Positions 1-9,370 of a stretch of 64,000 nt of DNA are shown in pieces. Made by a program: the position numbers and the translations under genes. The stretch is from DASXMT01 sp963781305. GTDB taxonomy: Bacteria > Actinomycetota > Acidimicrobiia > Acidimicrobiales > RAAP-2. The notes under the pieces are model-generated. The model did no database searches. It saw only the letters and a list, made by a program, of their open reading frames with translations, and was not told where the DNA came from. Numbering within the stretch: the first letter of the stretch is position 1; each line of letters begins with the position of its first letter. Where the stretch lies: contig CAWAFL010000001.1 of the NCBI GenBank assembly GCA_963781305.1, positions 1,278,159 to 1,342,158 of the forward strand, given 5' to 3'.

Positions 1-504
1 TACGATCCGGTCAATGCCCTAAACGTCATCAAAATGATGGCTGGGACAGAGGACATGTATCCCGCACTGGTCGGGATGGTGAACGCGATCTTTGGCACGC
101 CAACGATAGATGACAAGCATCGCGAGATGATCATTCTCAGGGCGGCGGCAATCAACGATGTGCCATACGAGTGGCAGGCAAACGAGAAGATGGCCCGGAA
201 CGCGGGACTGTCATCTCAGGAAATCCAAGCTGCGGCGGCGGATGGGCCAGTCGAAGGCATCGACCACGAGTACGTCGTCATCTGCAGAGCGACGGACGAG
301 CTACTGGGTTCTGGGACCCTGACTGACAAGGCGCTGACCGACCTTGTCGATACCTTCGGTGCGACCACCACCCGGAAGTACGTGGCGACTATCGCGTGGT
401 TCAGCCTGCTGAGCCTGTTCCTCAACGGCCTCCGGGTGCCGCTCGAAACCACTGACAAAATCGGCGACCGAACGAGCCCGTTGCCTAGACCCCGCGTTGC
501 CTAG
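1..504 (+). CDS. Carboxymuconolactone decarboxylase-family protein, 5' truncated by window edge
   Basis: The reading frame is open from base 1, so the first visible Met (base 34) is probably internal and the gene starts outside the window. The segment REMIILRAAAINDVPYEW followed by a helix ending NAGLSSQEI is typical of the CMD/AhpD-like fold. There is no CxxC pair, so a peroxiredoxin-type AhpD redox role is unlikely; a decarboxylase-like or uncharacterised CMD protein fits better. The C-terminus is polar and ends ...PLPRPRVA. Family assignment is by pattern recognition; substrate unknown. Confidence 0.7.
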   Translation, partial: YDPVNALNVIKMMAGTEDMYPALVGMVNAIFGTPTIDDKHREMIILRAAAINDVPYEWQANEKMARNAGLSSQEIQAAAADGPVEGIDHEYVVICRATDELLGSGTLTDKALTDLVDTFGATTTRKYVATIAWFSLLSLFLNGLRVPLETTDKIGDRTSPLPRPRVA

Positions 505-559
505 ATCCTGAGGGGGCACGTTCGGCCACCGGTCGAACTCCAGAGGGCCGGCAGACCGT

Positions 560-648
560 TACGGCCCAGGACTACAGCACCCCCTGACGCGGTGCTTTGG
601 CCTTTCCCCCAAGGCCCTCTCTGTCCCGCCCCTTCGTCTCTCTCAGCA
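560..648 (+). repeat. Palindrome-family repeat, copy A (single arm)
   Basis: Contains the arm signature TTTCCCCCAAGGCCCTCTCT after a GCGGTGCTTTGGCC edge, matching the arms near 4.4, 12.1, 24.1, 37.5, 48.9 and 52.3 kb. It sits exactly where the minus-strand membrane-protein reading frame next to it loses its expected sequence, so it marks the breakpoint that truncated that gene. Confidence 0.6.
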
Positions 649-862
649 ACGAGCCGCGCTTGTCGACAAAGAAGGCGACCACCTGTGATGTGCCTGCGTC
701 CGGTTTGAGGGGACTCCCGGGGAGGAGGCTGCCAACAATGTAGAAGACGGCACCGGCGAACCCAGTAAGACATCCCAGGCGGCTGATTGCGCCGACCCCG
801 CAGTTTGCGTCCTCCTCAGCGGGACGAGTGGGTGTTCTGGTGGGGATGACGGCGTGGGTCAT
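645..862 (-). pseudogene. N-terminal fragment of a membrane protein
   Basis: Starting at ATG 862, the frame encodes a short polar leader, then a hydrophobic segment GFAGAVFYIVGSLLPGS and KPDAGTSQVVAFFVDKRGSLL, which resembles the first transmembrane helix and loop of actinobacterial multi-pass proteins of unknown function. From about base 645 the frame runs into the repeat arm and loses similarity, so only the first 70 or so residues remain. Non-functional remnant is the likely state; family name uncertain. Confidence 0.5.
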
Positions 863-1009
863 GCTCTTCACTCTTTCCCTGAAAGGCGCGTCGAACATCG
901 GCCATCTGGGGGATGCGTGCGGTCCAGGGTCGATCAGGCCGAATTAAGGACCAGGACCTCGAGCACTCGGCCCTGATGGCACGAACTGGCTCCAACCTCG
1001 GTCGACACG

Positions 1010-2705
1010 GCGGTGGCTTTACCCATCTACCGACAGATCGCAGAACCTGAGTTGGGTTCAGCGGACGGACCGACATGGATGGCCCGGCTCGACACCGATC
1101 ACGAGAACCTTCAGGCAGCGCTCGAGTGGGCCGATATCACCGGTGGCCACGAGACCGTCCTTCGCCTGGCTAGCGCACTCGGCTTATTTTGGGAGGTTCG
1201 GGGCCATCGACATCAAGGCATCGGCGGCCGGTGGTTCGCCCGGGCCCTGGCGGTCGACACCGGACCTTCAGTACCCAGAGCTCGGGCACTCTGGGCCGCC
1301 GCTCACATGGGGATTTACGGCGGTGATGCCACCACCACCATCGCGCGCACGCCCGAAGCGCTCGCCGTAGCGGAGGCCGTTGGGGATCAACGGACCGATG
1401 CCCGTGCCGGAAATACGATGAATTACGTCCGGGCCATGTCGACCCCCAAGCGGGATTGTCGGGGCTCACTGAGACCGTCGGCTTCGCTCAGTCGATCGGC
1501 GATGAGTGGGCCGTTGCCGACGGCCTCAAGATGATGACGATCGCCTGGGCGGCTCGTGGCGACTACGACGGTGGGCTCAGGGCGGCCCGAGAGTTAGGCC
1601 AGGTGGCAGCGCAGCCCGGTAACAAGTTCTTTATGGCTTGGTCCCACGCTAGCGTCGCATACGTCGCCTTACGGCAGGGCGACTTCGCGACCGCCCGCGA
1701 TCGGCTAGAAAGGTCGATCGCTCGGTGCGATGAGGTCGGTGACCCGATCACACGGTGGCTTGCCATCTGCTGGCTCGGGGAGGTCGAAAAACTAACAGGC
1801 GATTATGCAAGCGGCCGCACCCGCTTTGAGCAGGTGCTTCACAAAGGAGTGTCATCCGAGGGTGACCTCGCCCGCCACTCGGCTATCCCGGACTTGGGTG
1901 CGCTCATGTTGGCTCTTGGCGAAGTCGAGGGCGCTGCGGCCGTTATCGAGCCTGCGGCCGTCGACTTCGAGAACGAAATCCCCCTAATGAGGATCCCATT
2001 CCTGTTCGTGCACGGCGACCTGAAGCTCGCTTCGGGCGACGAGGCTGGTGCCCGCGCAACCTTTGACGAGGCGAAAGAATCGCGTCGCAGATCGACAATG
2101 GTCCTCTCGGTGCCCAGGCCGACTTCCAACTTGGGCTCCTGGCTCAGCGGCGGGGCGAACTCTCTGAGGCTGAGGACCATCACCACCGGGCCCTGGCCGT
2201 TCGCTATCAATATGGGCTGGTGCCGGCCATCGCCGAATCCGTCGACGCCCTCGCGGGGCTCGCCGCCGATCAGGAGAGCCCGTCAGAAGCCGCTCGGCTC
2301 TTCGCTGCCTCAGCCACCATCCGTGAATCTATCGACCTCGCCCGTCGGCCAGTCGATTAATCCCGATACGAAGAGGACCGAGCCCGTGCGCGCCAGCAGG
2401 TCGGCGGGGACGCTTTTGTGGCCGCGTGGGCCGAAGGCGCATCCCTTTCTACCGACGAGGTTGTCGCCTACGCCTCCAGGGCCCGCGGCGAGCGAAAGCG
2501 CCCCTCATCAGGCTGGGCCAGCCTCACGCCTACCGAAGTGGAGGTCGTCAGGCTGGCGGCCGAAGGTCTGACCAATCCAGAGATAGGACAACGCCTGTTT
2601 ATCGGACGAACGACTGTGAAGACGCATCTGGCACACACCTTCACCAAACTTGGCGTGACAAGCCGTACCGAACTCGCTTCCGAAGCCACCCGCCGGGATC
2701 TGTGA
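1010..2705 (+). pseudogene. LuxR-family ATPase/TPR regulator, broken by frameshifts
   Basis: Three successive frames read as one protein: TPR-like helical repeats (DTDHENLQAALEWA, then ARELGQVAAQPGNKFFMAWS onward) and a C-terminal LuxR helix-turn-helix at about 2519-2690 with LTPTEVEVVRLAAEGLTN, IGRTTVKTHLAH and FTKLGVTSRTELA. Frame changes occur near 1450 and 2110, and a stop lies near 2358. The expected N-terminal ATPase domain is absent upstream. The HTH alone is intact (2418-2705), but as a whole this is the C-terminal part of a decayed transcriptional regulator. Confidence 0.75.
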
Positions 2706-3089
2706 TCAAATCCCACAGTGCGGCCAATCTTGTCGACTCCTCCATAGCCTCAGGACGGCGCTCGGATCAGTGACTCCAGCGCCTCTCGGTTTCGCCGATG
2801 CGGCAGCGCCCGTCTGGCCAGCACGTCCCGTACCCTTCGCTCGCTCATCCCGATCGCCTCAGCAACCACCTTCGCCCTCATGTCGTTCAGTCGGTGCACC
2901 GTGTCTTCGTCTGAACTTGCATCGCGAGTCGATAGCTGTGACCGGGTGCACGACGGTCCGATATGTAACCGGACGGCGACGCCGAGCGGAAGAGAGAGAG
3001 GGGGGGGGGAGTTGCATGCCGTTTGATCAGAACGGACACCCCGTCTCCAACGAAGTAGCACGGTCATCGTGGGTTGTAGCTGCAAGGGG

Positions 3090-3290
3090 CAATACTCGAA
3101 CAGGTTGCTCAGACCTACAACGCCACGATCACTTATGGCGACCTCGCAAGAGAGGTCCAAGAGTCAAACGGGGATAACCACGAAGCAGCTGATCCACTAT
3201 TGGGTGGGAGAGGTCACCTGGACAGGGCGGGATGGGAAGGACCGTACGACGTCGCCGACCAAGAGTTTGTTCCCTCGGCGAGCTTGCGGA
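3090..3290 (+). pseudogene. Remnant of a small conserved protein
   Basis: The frame from 3100 reads AQTYNATITYGDLAREVQ, then after a frame change IHYWVGEVTW. Together they resemble a short actinobacterial protein family with a TITYGDLA core, but I cannot name it. On the opposite strand 2750-2950 has a possible helix-turn-helix-like tail (AEAIGMSERRVRDVLARRAL), also without a convincing start. Both are best treated as debris in the 2706-3516 stretch, where I see no intact gene. Confidence 0.3.
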
Positions 3291-3516
3291 TGATATCCGG
3301 TCGGGGGTGTCTCCTACGTGTGGCCATGTTGCGGTCCGCCTCCGCTCCAGTCTGGAGCATCGGACCCGCATAACGCCCGGACCACTATGGCCGGATCAGC
3401 CCAGCTGACCCGGCGCACGTCGATCAGCGCTCGTCTTCGTGTTCATCGCAGCTCTCGACCCTCGGCCACCACTTGCCGGATCGGTCCCGATACAAAGCGG
3501 CCGGTCTGCCAAGGAC

Positions 3517-4261
3517 TCAGACGTCAGATTCGGCGCTGTAGGCGTCGTGCTCGCGAAGCCATCCGATGAGGTTCTCGCGCTGCGTTCCTTCCCCGGTAGC
3601 GGCGTCAAGCGGTGTGCCTTCGGCGTAGTCGGGGACCCAGTTGAGGTCCGCCCCGCGGGCCATCAGGCACTCGGCAGCGCGGCGTTGCCCTCCCGAGCAC
3701 GCGTGCCAAAACGCCTGCGACACCTCCTCCGAGGATGGGTTGTCACCGAGGAGCTGCGCCAGACGGTCGAGCAAGCCTAATGAAGCCGCCATCCACGGCC
3801 GATCGACGTCGGCGCCGCGGTCTACAAGCAAGCGGGCCACGTCGAAGCAGTCGTAGCCGACGGCGTTCGCGAGTGGGGTGCCGATCGACCCGTCGGGCGC
3901 GTTGATATCCGCTCCGGCATCGATGAGCGCAGCAGCGACGTGCCAATCGTCGCTGCTGGCCGCCCAGTGAAGCGGGGTCTCCTCCCCGGGTTGGCGGGCG
4001 TTGGGGTCGGCGCCGGCTTCGGCAAGCAGCCGCACGATTTCCGGGCCATTCGGGAAGTATCCGGGCCAGTCGGTGACCTGCATGCAGTGGGGTCCGGGAC
4101 TTGTACCTGCCGCCCAGTGCTGCCGACGCCACGCCGGGATGGTCGGCGAGCAGTTGGCGCAGCCCAGCGATATCGCCCGAGTGGATGGCCGCTACGACCG
4201 CGTCGGCGAGCCTTCCGCCCGATTCCTCAAAGTCGGCTGAAGACGCTGGAGTATCGGGCAT
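3517..4261 (-). pseudogene. Ankyrin-repeat protein, frameshifted
   Basis: From ATG 4261 the frame reads MPDTPASSADFEESGGRLAD, then LRQLLADHPGVASAALGGRY and RTPLH, where the frame is lost near 4085 and continues one frame over as VTDWPGYFPNGPEIVRLLAE. The second part has at least three ankyrin repeats (AGADPNAR..ETPLHWAAS, AGADINAPD..GTPLANAV, RGADVDRP) and ends ..AYSAESDV. Ankyrin repeats mediate protein-protein contacts; no enzymatic domain is seen. A one-base error would restore a protein of about 245 residues, so it may be intact in the real genome. Confidence 0.7.
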
Positions 4262-4379
4262 TGTGGCCTGCTCGGTCAGAGGGACTTCCCAGCTAGAGCA
4301 CTGAAACCAACGCCGGGGCCCCCACCCGAGCGCAGGCGATCCCCTCTCCCAACACAAACCGCTCTCGACTAGGAACCCA

Positions 4380-4505
4380 GGCGCTAGTTCCATTGCTCGA
4401 CCCTACGGCGCAGCTCTGACAGCCCCACGGGGAAGGGAGGGGCAGAAGGGCCGGGGAGGAAGGGCCTTGGGGGAAAGGGCAAAGCGCCGCGAGCGGATGT
4501 GCGAC
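4380..4505 (-). repeat. Palindrome-family repeat, copy B (one arm plus flank)
   Basis: The G-rich arm (GGGGAAGGGAGGGGCAGAAG to CCTTGGGGGAAAGGGCAAAG, ending CGCCGCGAG) is preceded by the outer flank AACCCAGGCGCTAGTTCCA and CTGACAGCCCCACG, which also borders copy F. The opposite arm is missing. The arm joins directly onto the duplicated 4506-4835 segment. Confidence 0.65.
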
Positions 4506-4835
4506 GCCACTGATCTGCCGGCCGAGGACGCAGGACCGTCGGAGAAGTTGGCACGTAGTGGACTCGTGCGACGGCCACGTCGATGACCATCTGGTTGGGG
4601 CTGAAGCGGGTCTAACCGCTGCGCTTCTTGCGAGCGTGGAAGGTGCACACGGGGGTCCAACCTTTACCAAGATGAGCAAAGCCGACGCCATCGGCCACGC
4701 AGACCATCATGTGGCTCCAGTTCGGCGCGTCCGGGATCGGGGTGCAGGCAATCTGATCACGTGGCACCTCCAAGTCGCCCAGGCAGACGGGACACCGCTT
4801 GTCCTCGGGAAGGTCAACGGATGTTCGGAAGCGAG
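4506..4835 (-). repeat. Duplicated segment, partner of 13517-13848
   Basis: This roughly 330-bp block is near-identical to 13517-13848, in the same orientation, differing by a few substitutions and small indels. In both places it lies downstream of a secreted-protein gene sharing the same C-terminal module, so the duplication covers the 3' end of that gene and what follows. It contains the broken zinc-ribbon frame described separately. Confidence 0.8.
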
Positions 4836-4842
4836 AAATAGC
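4612..4842 (-). pseudogene. Truncated zinc-ribbon-like small protein
   Basis: Read on the minus strand the frame gives KRCPVCLGDLEVPRD, then IACTPIPDAPNWSHMM and GFAHLGKGWTPVCTFHARK before TAG at 4612. CPVC plus later Cys and His suggest a metal-binding ribbon. A TAA sits just upstream of the coding similarity and no in-frame start precedes it, so the 5' end is missing. The second copy at 13.6-13.85 kb has a two-base insertion near 13745. I do not recognise the family. Confidence 0.45.
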
Positions 4843-4916
4843 GGTCGATTATTGGACGTTCATCCGGGGCAGGGTTGGTGACGACCTTCGGTAACTGGGT
4901 TGAGTGCAGCGGCGTC

Positions 4917-6677
4917 TCAGCAACCAGGCGTCGGAATCGTGAGGTTGATCGTCTGCTGCTGGCCGTAGTTGTTCACGGCATGGAAGACCAGCGATGCCGA
5001 CATCGTGCCCGGGGTCAGGTGCTCGACACTCGTCACCGTGGCGCCGGGATGGACGCCATGGGCCGCATTGGCCGGCCCGACACTTGAGGGCGAGCTGGCC
5101 GGCGTCGACGTGAAGGTGAACGCCTCGTAACTGCCGATCGCTCCGATCGAGTGACCCGACCAGGTAACGGTGCATCCGACATTGCTCCCCTTTGCGGTCG
5201 CCACGTTGACCTGACCCGGCTGGACCACGACCAAGGTGAAGGTCTGGGCGGCATCAGGGCTTACCCCGTTGTGCGCCGTGATGGGGAGGATGTAGGTCCC
5301 CGCGGTCAGGGGCTTCGGCGTGCCGGCCAGGGTGGCCGTGCCGTTGTGGTTGTCAGTGAAGGTCACCCCGCCGGGCAGGGCGCCGATCTCGGACAAGCTG
5401 GGGGTGGGGGACCCGGTCGCCGTGACCGAAAATGAGCCGCTCTTCCCGACGGTGAAGGTTGCAGTGTTGGCCGACGTGATGGCTGGGGCCTGGTTGACGA
5501 GCAGGGTGAATGCCTGGGTGGCATCAGGACTCACCCCGTTGCTCGCCGTGATGGTGATGGGATAGCTCCCCGCCGTACCTGTCGCCGGGGGTCCCGAGAG
5601 CACGCCTGAAGTCGGGTTCAGGGTCACCCCGGTGGGTAGGGCGCCGATCTCGGAGAAGGTGGGAGCGGGGGACCCGGTGGCCGTGACCGAAAATGAGCCG
5701 CTCGTCCCGACGGTGAAGGTGGTGGTGTCAGCCGAGGTGATGGCCGGGGCCTGGTTGGGCCCTGGGTAGGTGATGGTCACCGAGCCGTCGCCGGTGTTGG
5801 TACCGGGTCCGGTGGAGCCGCCCGTTGTGGTGGCGTTGTCGAGGTGGCCGGAGCCTCCGCCGCCGCCGCCACCGGGACTGACAGCGCCCCCGCCGCCGCC
5901 GCCGCCGCCGAAGAAGCCGTCGCCCCCGCCGCCGCCCCCGCCGCCGGAGCCCGCACCAGACCCGGAGCCGCCGCTGCCGCCCGACGACCCGGAGCCGCCC
6001 GAGCCGCCCGAGCCGTTAACGCATCCGTTGCCAGTGCCGGCGGCGCCGGGGGTGCCGGGGCCGGTGTCGGTGCCGGGCTGGCCCCCACCGGCGGGCGTGC
6101 CGCCACCTGGACAGAAGCTGGGGCCGTCACCACCAGCACTACCGGTGCTCCCTCCGCCGTTACCGCCGTTCCCGCTGCTGGAATAGTCGCCACTGCCCCC
6201 GCCGCCGCCGGCCACGACCAGGCGGCAGGTGGAGCTGGCGCAGCTCGTTCCCAGGTCGATCTCCGAGCGACCACCGCCGCTGCCGCCGGAGCTAAAGCCA
6301 TTGAACCCGCCGGCGCCCCCCCCGCCCTGGCTCCCGACGAGGACCGTGTAGGTATTGGTCGAGGACACTGCCAGGGTGGTGATGCTGCTCCCCCCGGTCC
6401 CGGCGCTACCACCCGAGAGCCCCTGGGTTCCCCCGGCACCCTCGACATCGACGGCGACAGAGGTCAACCCCGCCGGGGGCGTCCAGGTGCCGGAGCCCTT
6501 GGTGCAGGTGACCGTCACCGTGGTGGTACCGGATTCGCTGCACGTGCCGGTGCTCATGGCGTACACGGGGGGTGCCGCAACAGAGAGCAGGCCCACCGAC
6601 CCCACCCCAGAACCGAGAGCCACCGCCGCTCCGATCACTGCCAGCCGCCGCACACCAAAACGACCGCGATAGGACAT
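4917..6677 (-). CDS. Secreted glycine-rich, Ig-domain surface protein
   Basis: Predicted 586-residue exported protein. The start MSYRGRFGVRR is preferred because the neighbouring family member near 26.1 kb starts at the matching place behind the same GGGGGGAA block. A signal peptide (residues 1 to about 38, ending VYA) is followed by a short Cys-containing region, a long Gly/Ser-rich tract (about 65-290), two putative-Ig (He_PIG-like) repeats starting QAPAITSA, and a C-terminal module (about 100 residues) ending LTIPTPGC. The last 400 or so bases are almost identical to the gene at 24576-26096. Likely surface matrix or adhesion protein; the function is inferred only from architecture. Confidence 0.8.
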   Translation of the reverse strand: MSYRGRFGVRRLAVIGAAVALGSGVGSVGLLSVAAPPVYAMSTGTCSESGTTTVTVTCTKGSGTWTPPAGLTSVAVDVEGAGGTQGLSGGSAGTGGSSITTLAVSSTNTYTVLVGSQGGGGAGGFNGFSSGGSGGGRSEIDLGTSCASSTCRLVVAGGGGGSGDYSSSGNGGNGGGSTGSAGGDGPSFCPGGGTPAGGGQPGTDTGPGTPGAAGTGNGCVNGSGGSGGSGSSGGSGGSGSGAGSGGGGGGGGDGFFGGGGGGGGAVSPGGGGGGGSGHLDNATTTGGSTGPGTNTGDGSVTITYPGPNQAPAITSADTTTFTVGTSGSFSVTATGSPAPTFSEIGALPTGVTLNPTSGVLSGPPATGTAGSYPITITASNGVSPDATQAFTLLVNQAPAITSANTATFTVGKSGSFSVTATGSPTPSLSEIGALPGGVTFTDNHNGTATLAGTPKPLTAGTYILPITAHNGVSPDAAQTFTLVVVQPGQVNVATAKGSNVGCTVTWSGHSIGAIGSYEAFTFTSTPASSPSSVGPANAAHGVHPGATVTSVEHLTPGTMSASLVFHAVNNYGQQQTINLTIPTPGC

Positions 6678-7290
6678 CTTCCCCCCTGGTGACATATCGT
6701 TTAGCACGTAACGTAGTCGACGCGCTACAAGGAGTCCACCGGTCGGGAAGGCTCGGAGCCTGGCACCCCTCCACTAGTCCCCGGTCGTTGCACCCCTGCC
6801 GCACAAATGTGGCGTCAGCCCACGCGCCTTTGTCACGTCCCGCGTCACGCATGGAGCCACGGAGGCGTCGGGCGATGTCCTGGTGGGTCTCCAGGATTAG
6901 GCGGCCGTCCTTCTCAAAGGTGGCGACCAAGTACCGAACCTTCCGTGACGCCTAGCGCCTTACGTATGGTGGCCTAGATGACCACTCGGCCATGGGGTCC
7001 CATTCGTAGGTTGTGAGTTGAATGCAGCATCACTCATCGCTCCTCGAAGTCAACGGTCATAGGTGTTCCGCCCGGTGCCGGGCATTTGTTGATGGTGATC
7101 GAGTCGGAACCTTGGCCGTCTGGGTTTCCGTTTTCATCCGGCTGATCACGATGGTTGGCCACACTCTGACCAGGGAGTCCTGATTCCGCTACCTGACGTC
7201 ATCAACTCCCCGCTGGCACCTCGTGCGGCCAACGGCATGGCGGCACGGTCTACACGTCGCGTCCGAAAGGGGGCGAGGCTTCGATAGGCC
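6678..7290. other. Intergenic stretch, no convincing gene
   Basis: Upstream of the secreted gene, bases 6678-6730 resemble 26097-26150 upstream of its paralogue (CCCCCCTGGTGA then GTCGACGCG), so they probably hold shared translation and promoter signals. The rest has short open frames on both strands without recognisable domains. A minus-strand frame around 6930-6760 (ATFEKDGRLILETHQDIARR) is the only vaguely protein-like one; I do not call it. Confidence 0.5.
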
Positions 7291-7440
7291 TTTACCAGGC
7301 GATTACCGAAGGTCTTTATCTTTGAGCTAGATGCCATTCCGTGGTACTTGCAAGCGGTAGAGGAGCGTGACCTCATGACAACGCCAGCTTCAATCGAGGA
7401 ACCGACCGGAGAAGTTGTATTGACGGGTCGAGGATTTCGG
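7291..7440 (+). repeat. 150-bp 5' segment duplicated at 33678-33827
   Basis: This ungapped 150-bp block covers the leader and first codons of the membrane-protein gene at 7375 (shared core GATTACCGAAGGTCTTTA, GAGGAGCGTGA ribosome-binding region, then ATGACAACGCCAGCTTCAAT). Its partner differs at about ten positions. A second short match lies at 7679-7697 and 33841-33857, so the other copy has an internal deletion. Confidence 0.85.
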
Positions 7441-8316
7441 CTCGCAGCCTGGGGGTTGACCGTCTTCTTCCTACTTGGAACCCTCGGATGTCTCGTAGGT
7501 GCTGGGTTTGTCGTGTCCAAGCTGGCTCGGGGGACTGGATCGACTGGCGGCCTTCTCATCTTGTGGCTGTTCTGTGCGATGATCGCCTTAGTCCCGGCGA
7601 GGGCCGTATCGAGGAACATAGGTCGAAGCACTTCGTTTGACCCAGAAGGGATCAGCGGTCTGTCGGTCCTCGGATCAAGGCAAACGAATCCGAAGGTGCG
7701 TCACCGTCTCTTTCCAGTAGTAGACAGATCGACTGAATTCATCCCGTGGAGGGTCATCGACCACTCCGCCGTGTTTTATATTGCTAGTCCCGAAGGAGGG
7801 GGGACGTATGGAGTTCGAGTCCACTTCAAGGACGGTCGACAGGGCACGGTTTATGCCTGGTCTCTCCGCAAATCAACCATGGACAGAGTTGTCGAACAAC
7901 TTGAGTTAGCAAGACAGCACGGGACGATGCCGGAGTTGACCCCGCCGCCACAACCTCGAAGCTTGAAGTATCGGCTTGTCCCTCATCCACGCTCATCCCG
8001 ATTTGCGATAGGGCGCAAAATCTCCCTGTGGCTTATTGTCATCTTCGCTGCGATCAATTGCCTTGGGGTTCTGGCCGATTCGTTTGCTCCCAGTCCTGGA
8101 GCTCAGATCGAACCGGTGGCGGGAACCGCTATTGGGGTTGCGCTCTTTCTCGCTTGCGTTTGGATTGCCTGGTACGCCGTCCGCATCCCTCGCCGAAAGT
8201 CAGCACCCGCACGCGCGCCGGATCTAGGGGCCGCCAACTGCTCCGGTGTTACTGAGCAGCCGCCTAGCCGCCAGCCTATGCTGACGTCACCATCTGTGGA
8301 GGGGGCGACACGATGA
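7375..8316 (+). CDS. Four-helix membrane protein with PH-like central region
   Basis: ATG 7375 follows GAGGAG by seven bases, which is better than the upstream TTG at 7348. The 313-residue product has two hydrophobic helices (about 22-75, e.g. LTVFFLLGTLGCLVGAGF), a soluble middle (SFDPEGISGLSVLGS, TEFIPWRVI, VRVHFKDGR) resembling bacterial PH-like domains, and two C-terminal helices (WLIVIFAAINCLGVLAD). It ends ATGA, overlapping the next start, so the two are translationally coupled. Role unknown. Confidence 0.7.
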   Translation: MTTPASIEEPTGEVVLTGRGFRLAAWGLTVFFLLGTLGCLVGAGFVVSKLARGTGSTGGLLILWLFCAMIALVPARAVSRNIGRSTSFDPEGISGLSVLGSRQTNPKVRHRLFPVVDRSTEFIPWRVIDHSAVFYIASPEGGGTYGVRVHFKDGRQGTVYAWSLRKSTMDRVVEQLELARQHGTMPELTPPPQPRSLKYRLVPHPRSSRFAIGRKISLWLIVIFAAINCLGVLADSFAPSPGAQIEPVAGTAIGVALFLACVWIAWYAVRIPRRKSAPARAPDLGAANCSGVTEQPPSRQPMLTSPSVEGATR

Positions 8317-8735
8317 GTGCAGCGGACTCGGGGCCAGTCACCAATCGATTCCTTCTTTCGCCTTGGCCTATTAGGACAATGGTCGTAGCCGGTATCGCAG
8401 TGATGATCGGCTCATCTCTGCCGTGGGTACGTAGCAGTACTCTCATTGCACACGGAAGACCTCCCGATGAGGTGATGACCCTCGTCGGCCGAGCCGCTGC
8501 AATAACCTTGGCACTCTTTTATGTGGGTCAACCCTTTCGATTGTGGATTTTCGGCAGCGGGTTCCTATTTGCGGCCATCACCTGGTTTGGGATCTCAGAC
8601 ATGACTGAGCTCCAGACCCATTAACGGAGATCAAGCGGTGGGCTCTGTGAGCATCGGGCCAGGGCTGTGGCTCTGCGTCGTCAGTGCAGTCATTGGCTTC
8701 GGAGCCGCCGTTTGGTTCACCCTTCGCGACTGGGC
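8313..8735 (+). pseudogene. Small membrane protein, frameshifted
   Basis: Starts ATG 8313 inside the ATGA overlap with the preceding gene. Helices (RTMVVAGIAVMIGSSLPWV, TLALFYVGQPFRLWIFGSG) run to a stop at 8624; one frame over, the sequence continues coherently as INGDQAVGSVSIGPGLWLCV then a last helix and WFTLRD. That frame stays open antisense to the neighbouring regulator until 8919. A single-base indel near 8610 explains the break. Probably a partner of the preceding membrane protein. Confidence 0.5.
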
Positions 8736-9149
8736 TCAGAGCTGGATGGAGACGTTGGTTGCCTTCGCTACTGCGTCTGCCATAACACCGGGGACAAGCC
8801 CCATGTCGTCAGCCGCCTCTCGGCTGATGAGGGCTACAACTCGGAACGGACCCGCCTGCAACTCGACCTGTGCCATGACCTTATCCTTCACGACCCTGGT
8901 CACGATCCCAGAGAAGTGATTGCGAGCCGAATTGCGTTCGGCGATTTGTGGTTCGCGGCCCCGATGGAGGCTCTCCGCGAAGCGGGCCAACCGCACGCCC
9001 TCAATCCGACGCCGACCTGAAGGTGTCCGCGAGGCATCGAGGTCTCCGCGGTCGATCCAGCGTCGGACAGTGTCGGGGCTCACGCCCAAGATTCCGGCTA
9101 CTTCTCCGACGCCGTAGTCCACCTCCGACTCCTTCCCTAAATCCAGCAT
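8736..9149 (-). CDS. MerR/excisionase-type HTH regulator with TOBE (molbindin) domain
   Basis: 137 residues: an N-terminal helix-turn-helix of the MerR/excisionase type (YGVGEVAGILGVSPDTVRRW, then IDRGDLDASRTPSGRRRI) and a C-terminal half (ARNHFSGIVTRVVKDKVMAQ, VALISREAADDMGL, PGVMADAVAKATNVSI) with the look of a TOBE/molbindin domain that binds molybdate or tungstate. It is divergent from modABC across a 221-bp gap, so a molybdate-sensing repressor or activator of modABC is the likely role, functionally like ModE but of different architecture. Confidence 0.8.
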   Translation of the reverse strand: MLDLGKESEVDYGVGEVAGILGVSPDTVRRWIDRGDLDASRTPSGRRRIEGVRLARFAESLHRGREPQIAERNSARNHFSGIVTRVVKDKVMAQVELQAGPFRVVALISREAADDMGLVPGVMADAVAKATNVSIQL

Positions 9150-9370
9150 TCACAGCAGATTGTAAGGATATTATTAGGTTATCTAGGAATGCTTGGCCCA
9201 ACGCCTCGCAAACATCTCATCAACTGGGTAATCTTTCTCCGTTCGATGAAGGATTGCCGGGTCCAAGGCAAATGATGCCTGTCGGCTAGCTGAGCGATCG
9301 GCACCGTTCTCCCCCGGTGACTCAGTCGCCCGAGCAAAGGTAGAAAGCACGACCAGAGAGGTGGCCCGCG
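9150..9370. promoter_or_regulatory. Divergent control region between regulator and modA
   Basis: The interval starts with an unusually AT-rich patch (9155-9190, TTGTAAGGATATTATTAGG) in otherwise GC-rich DNA, next to the regulator start. It probably holds the regulator promoter and an operator. The modA ribosome-binding site is GAGAGGTG at about 9356-9363. No sequence matching the enterobacterial ModE box was recognised. Confidence 0.45.

Noticed and set aside
5770..6186. Plus-strand poly-proline open frame
   Set aside because: It is the antisense shadow of the Gly-rich tract of the secreted protein on the minus strand.
9149..9176. Sigma-70 promoter for modA at TTCACA and TATTAT
   Set aside because: The spacer is only 14 bases, so it was kept as a general AT-rich control region.
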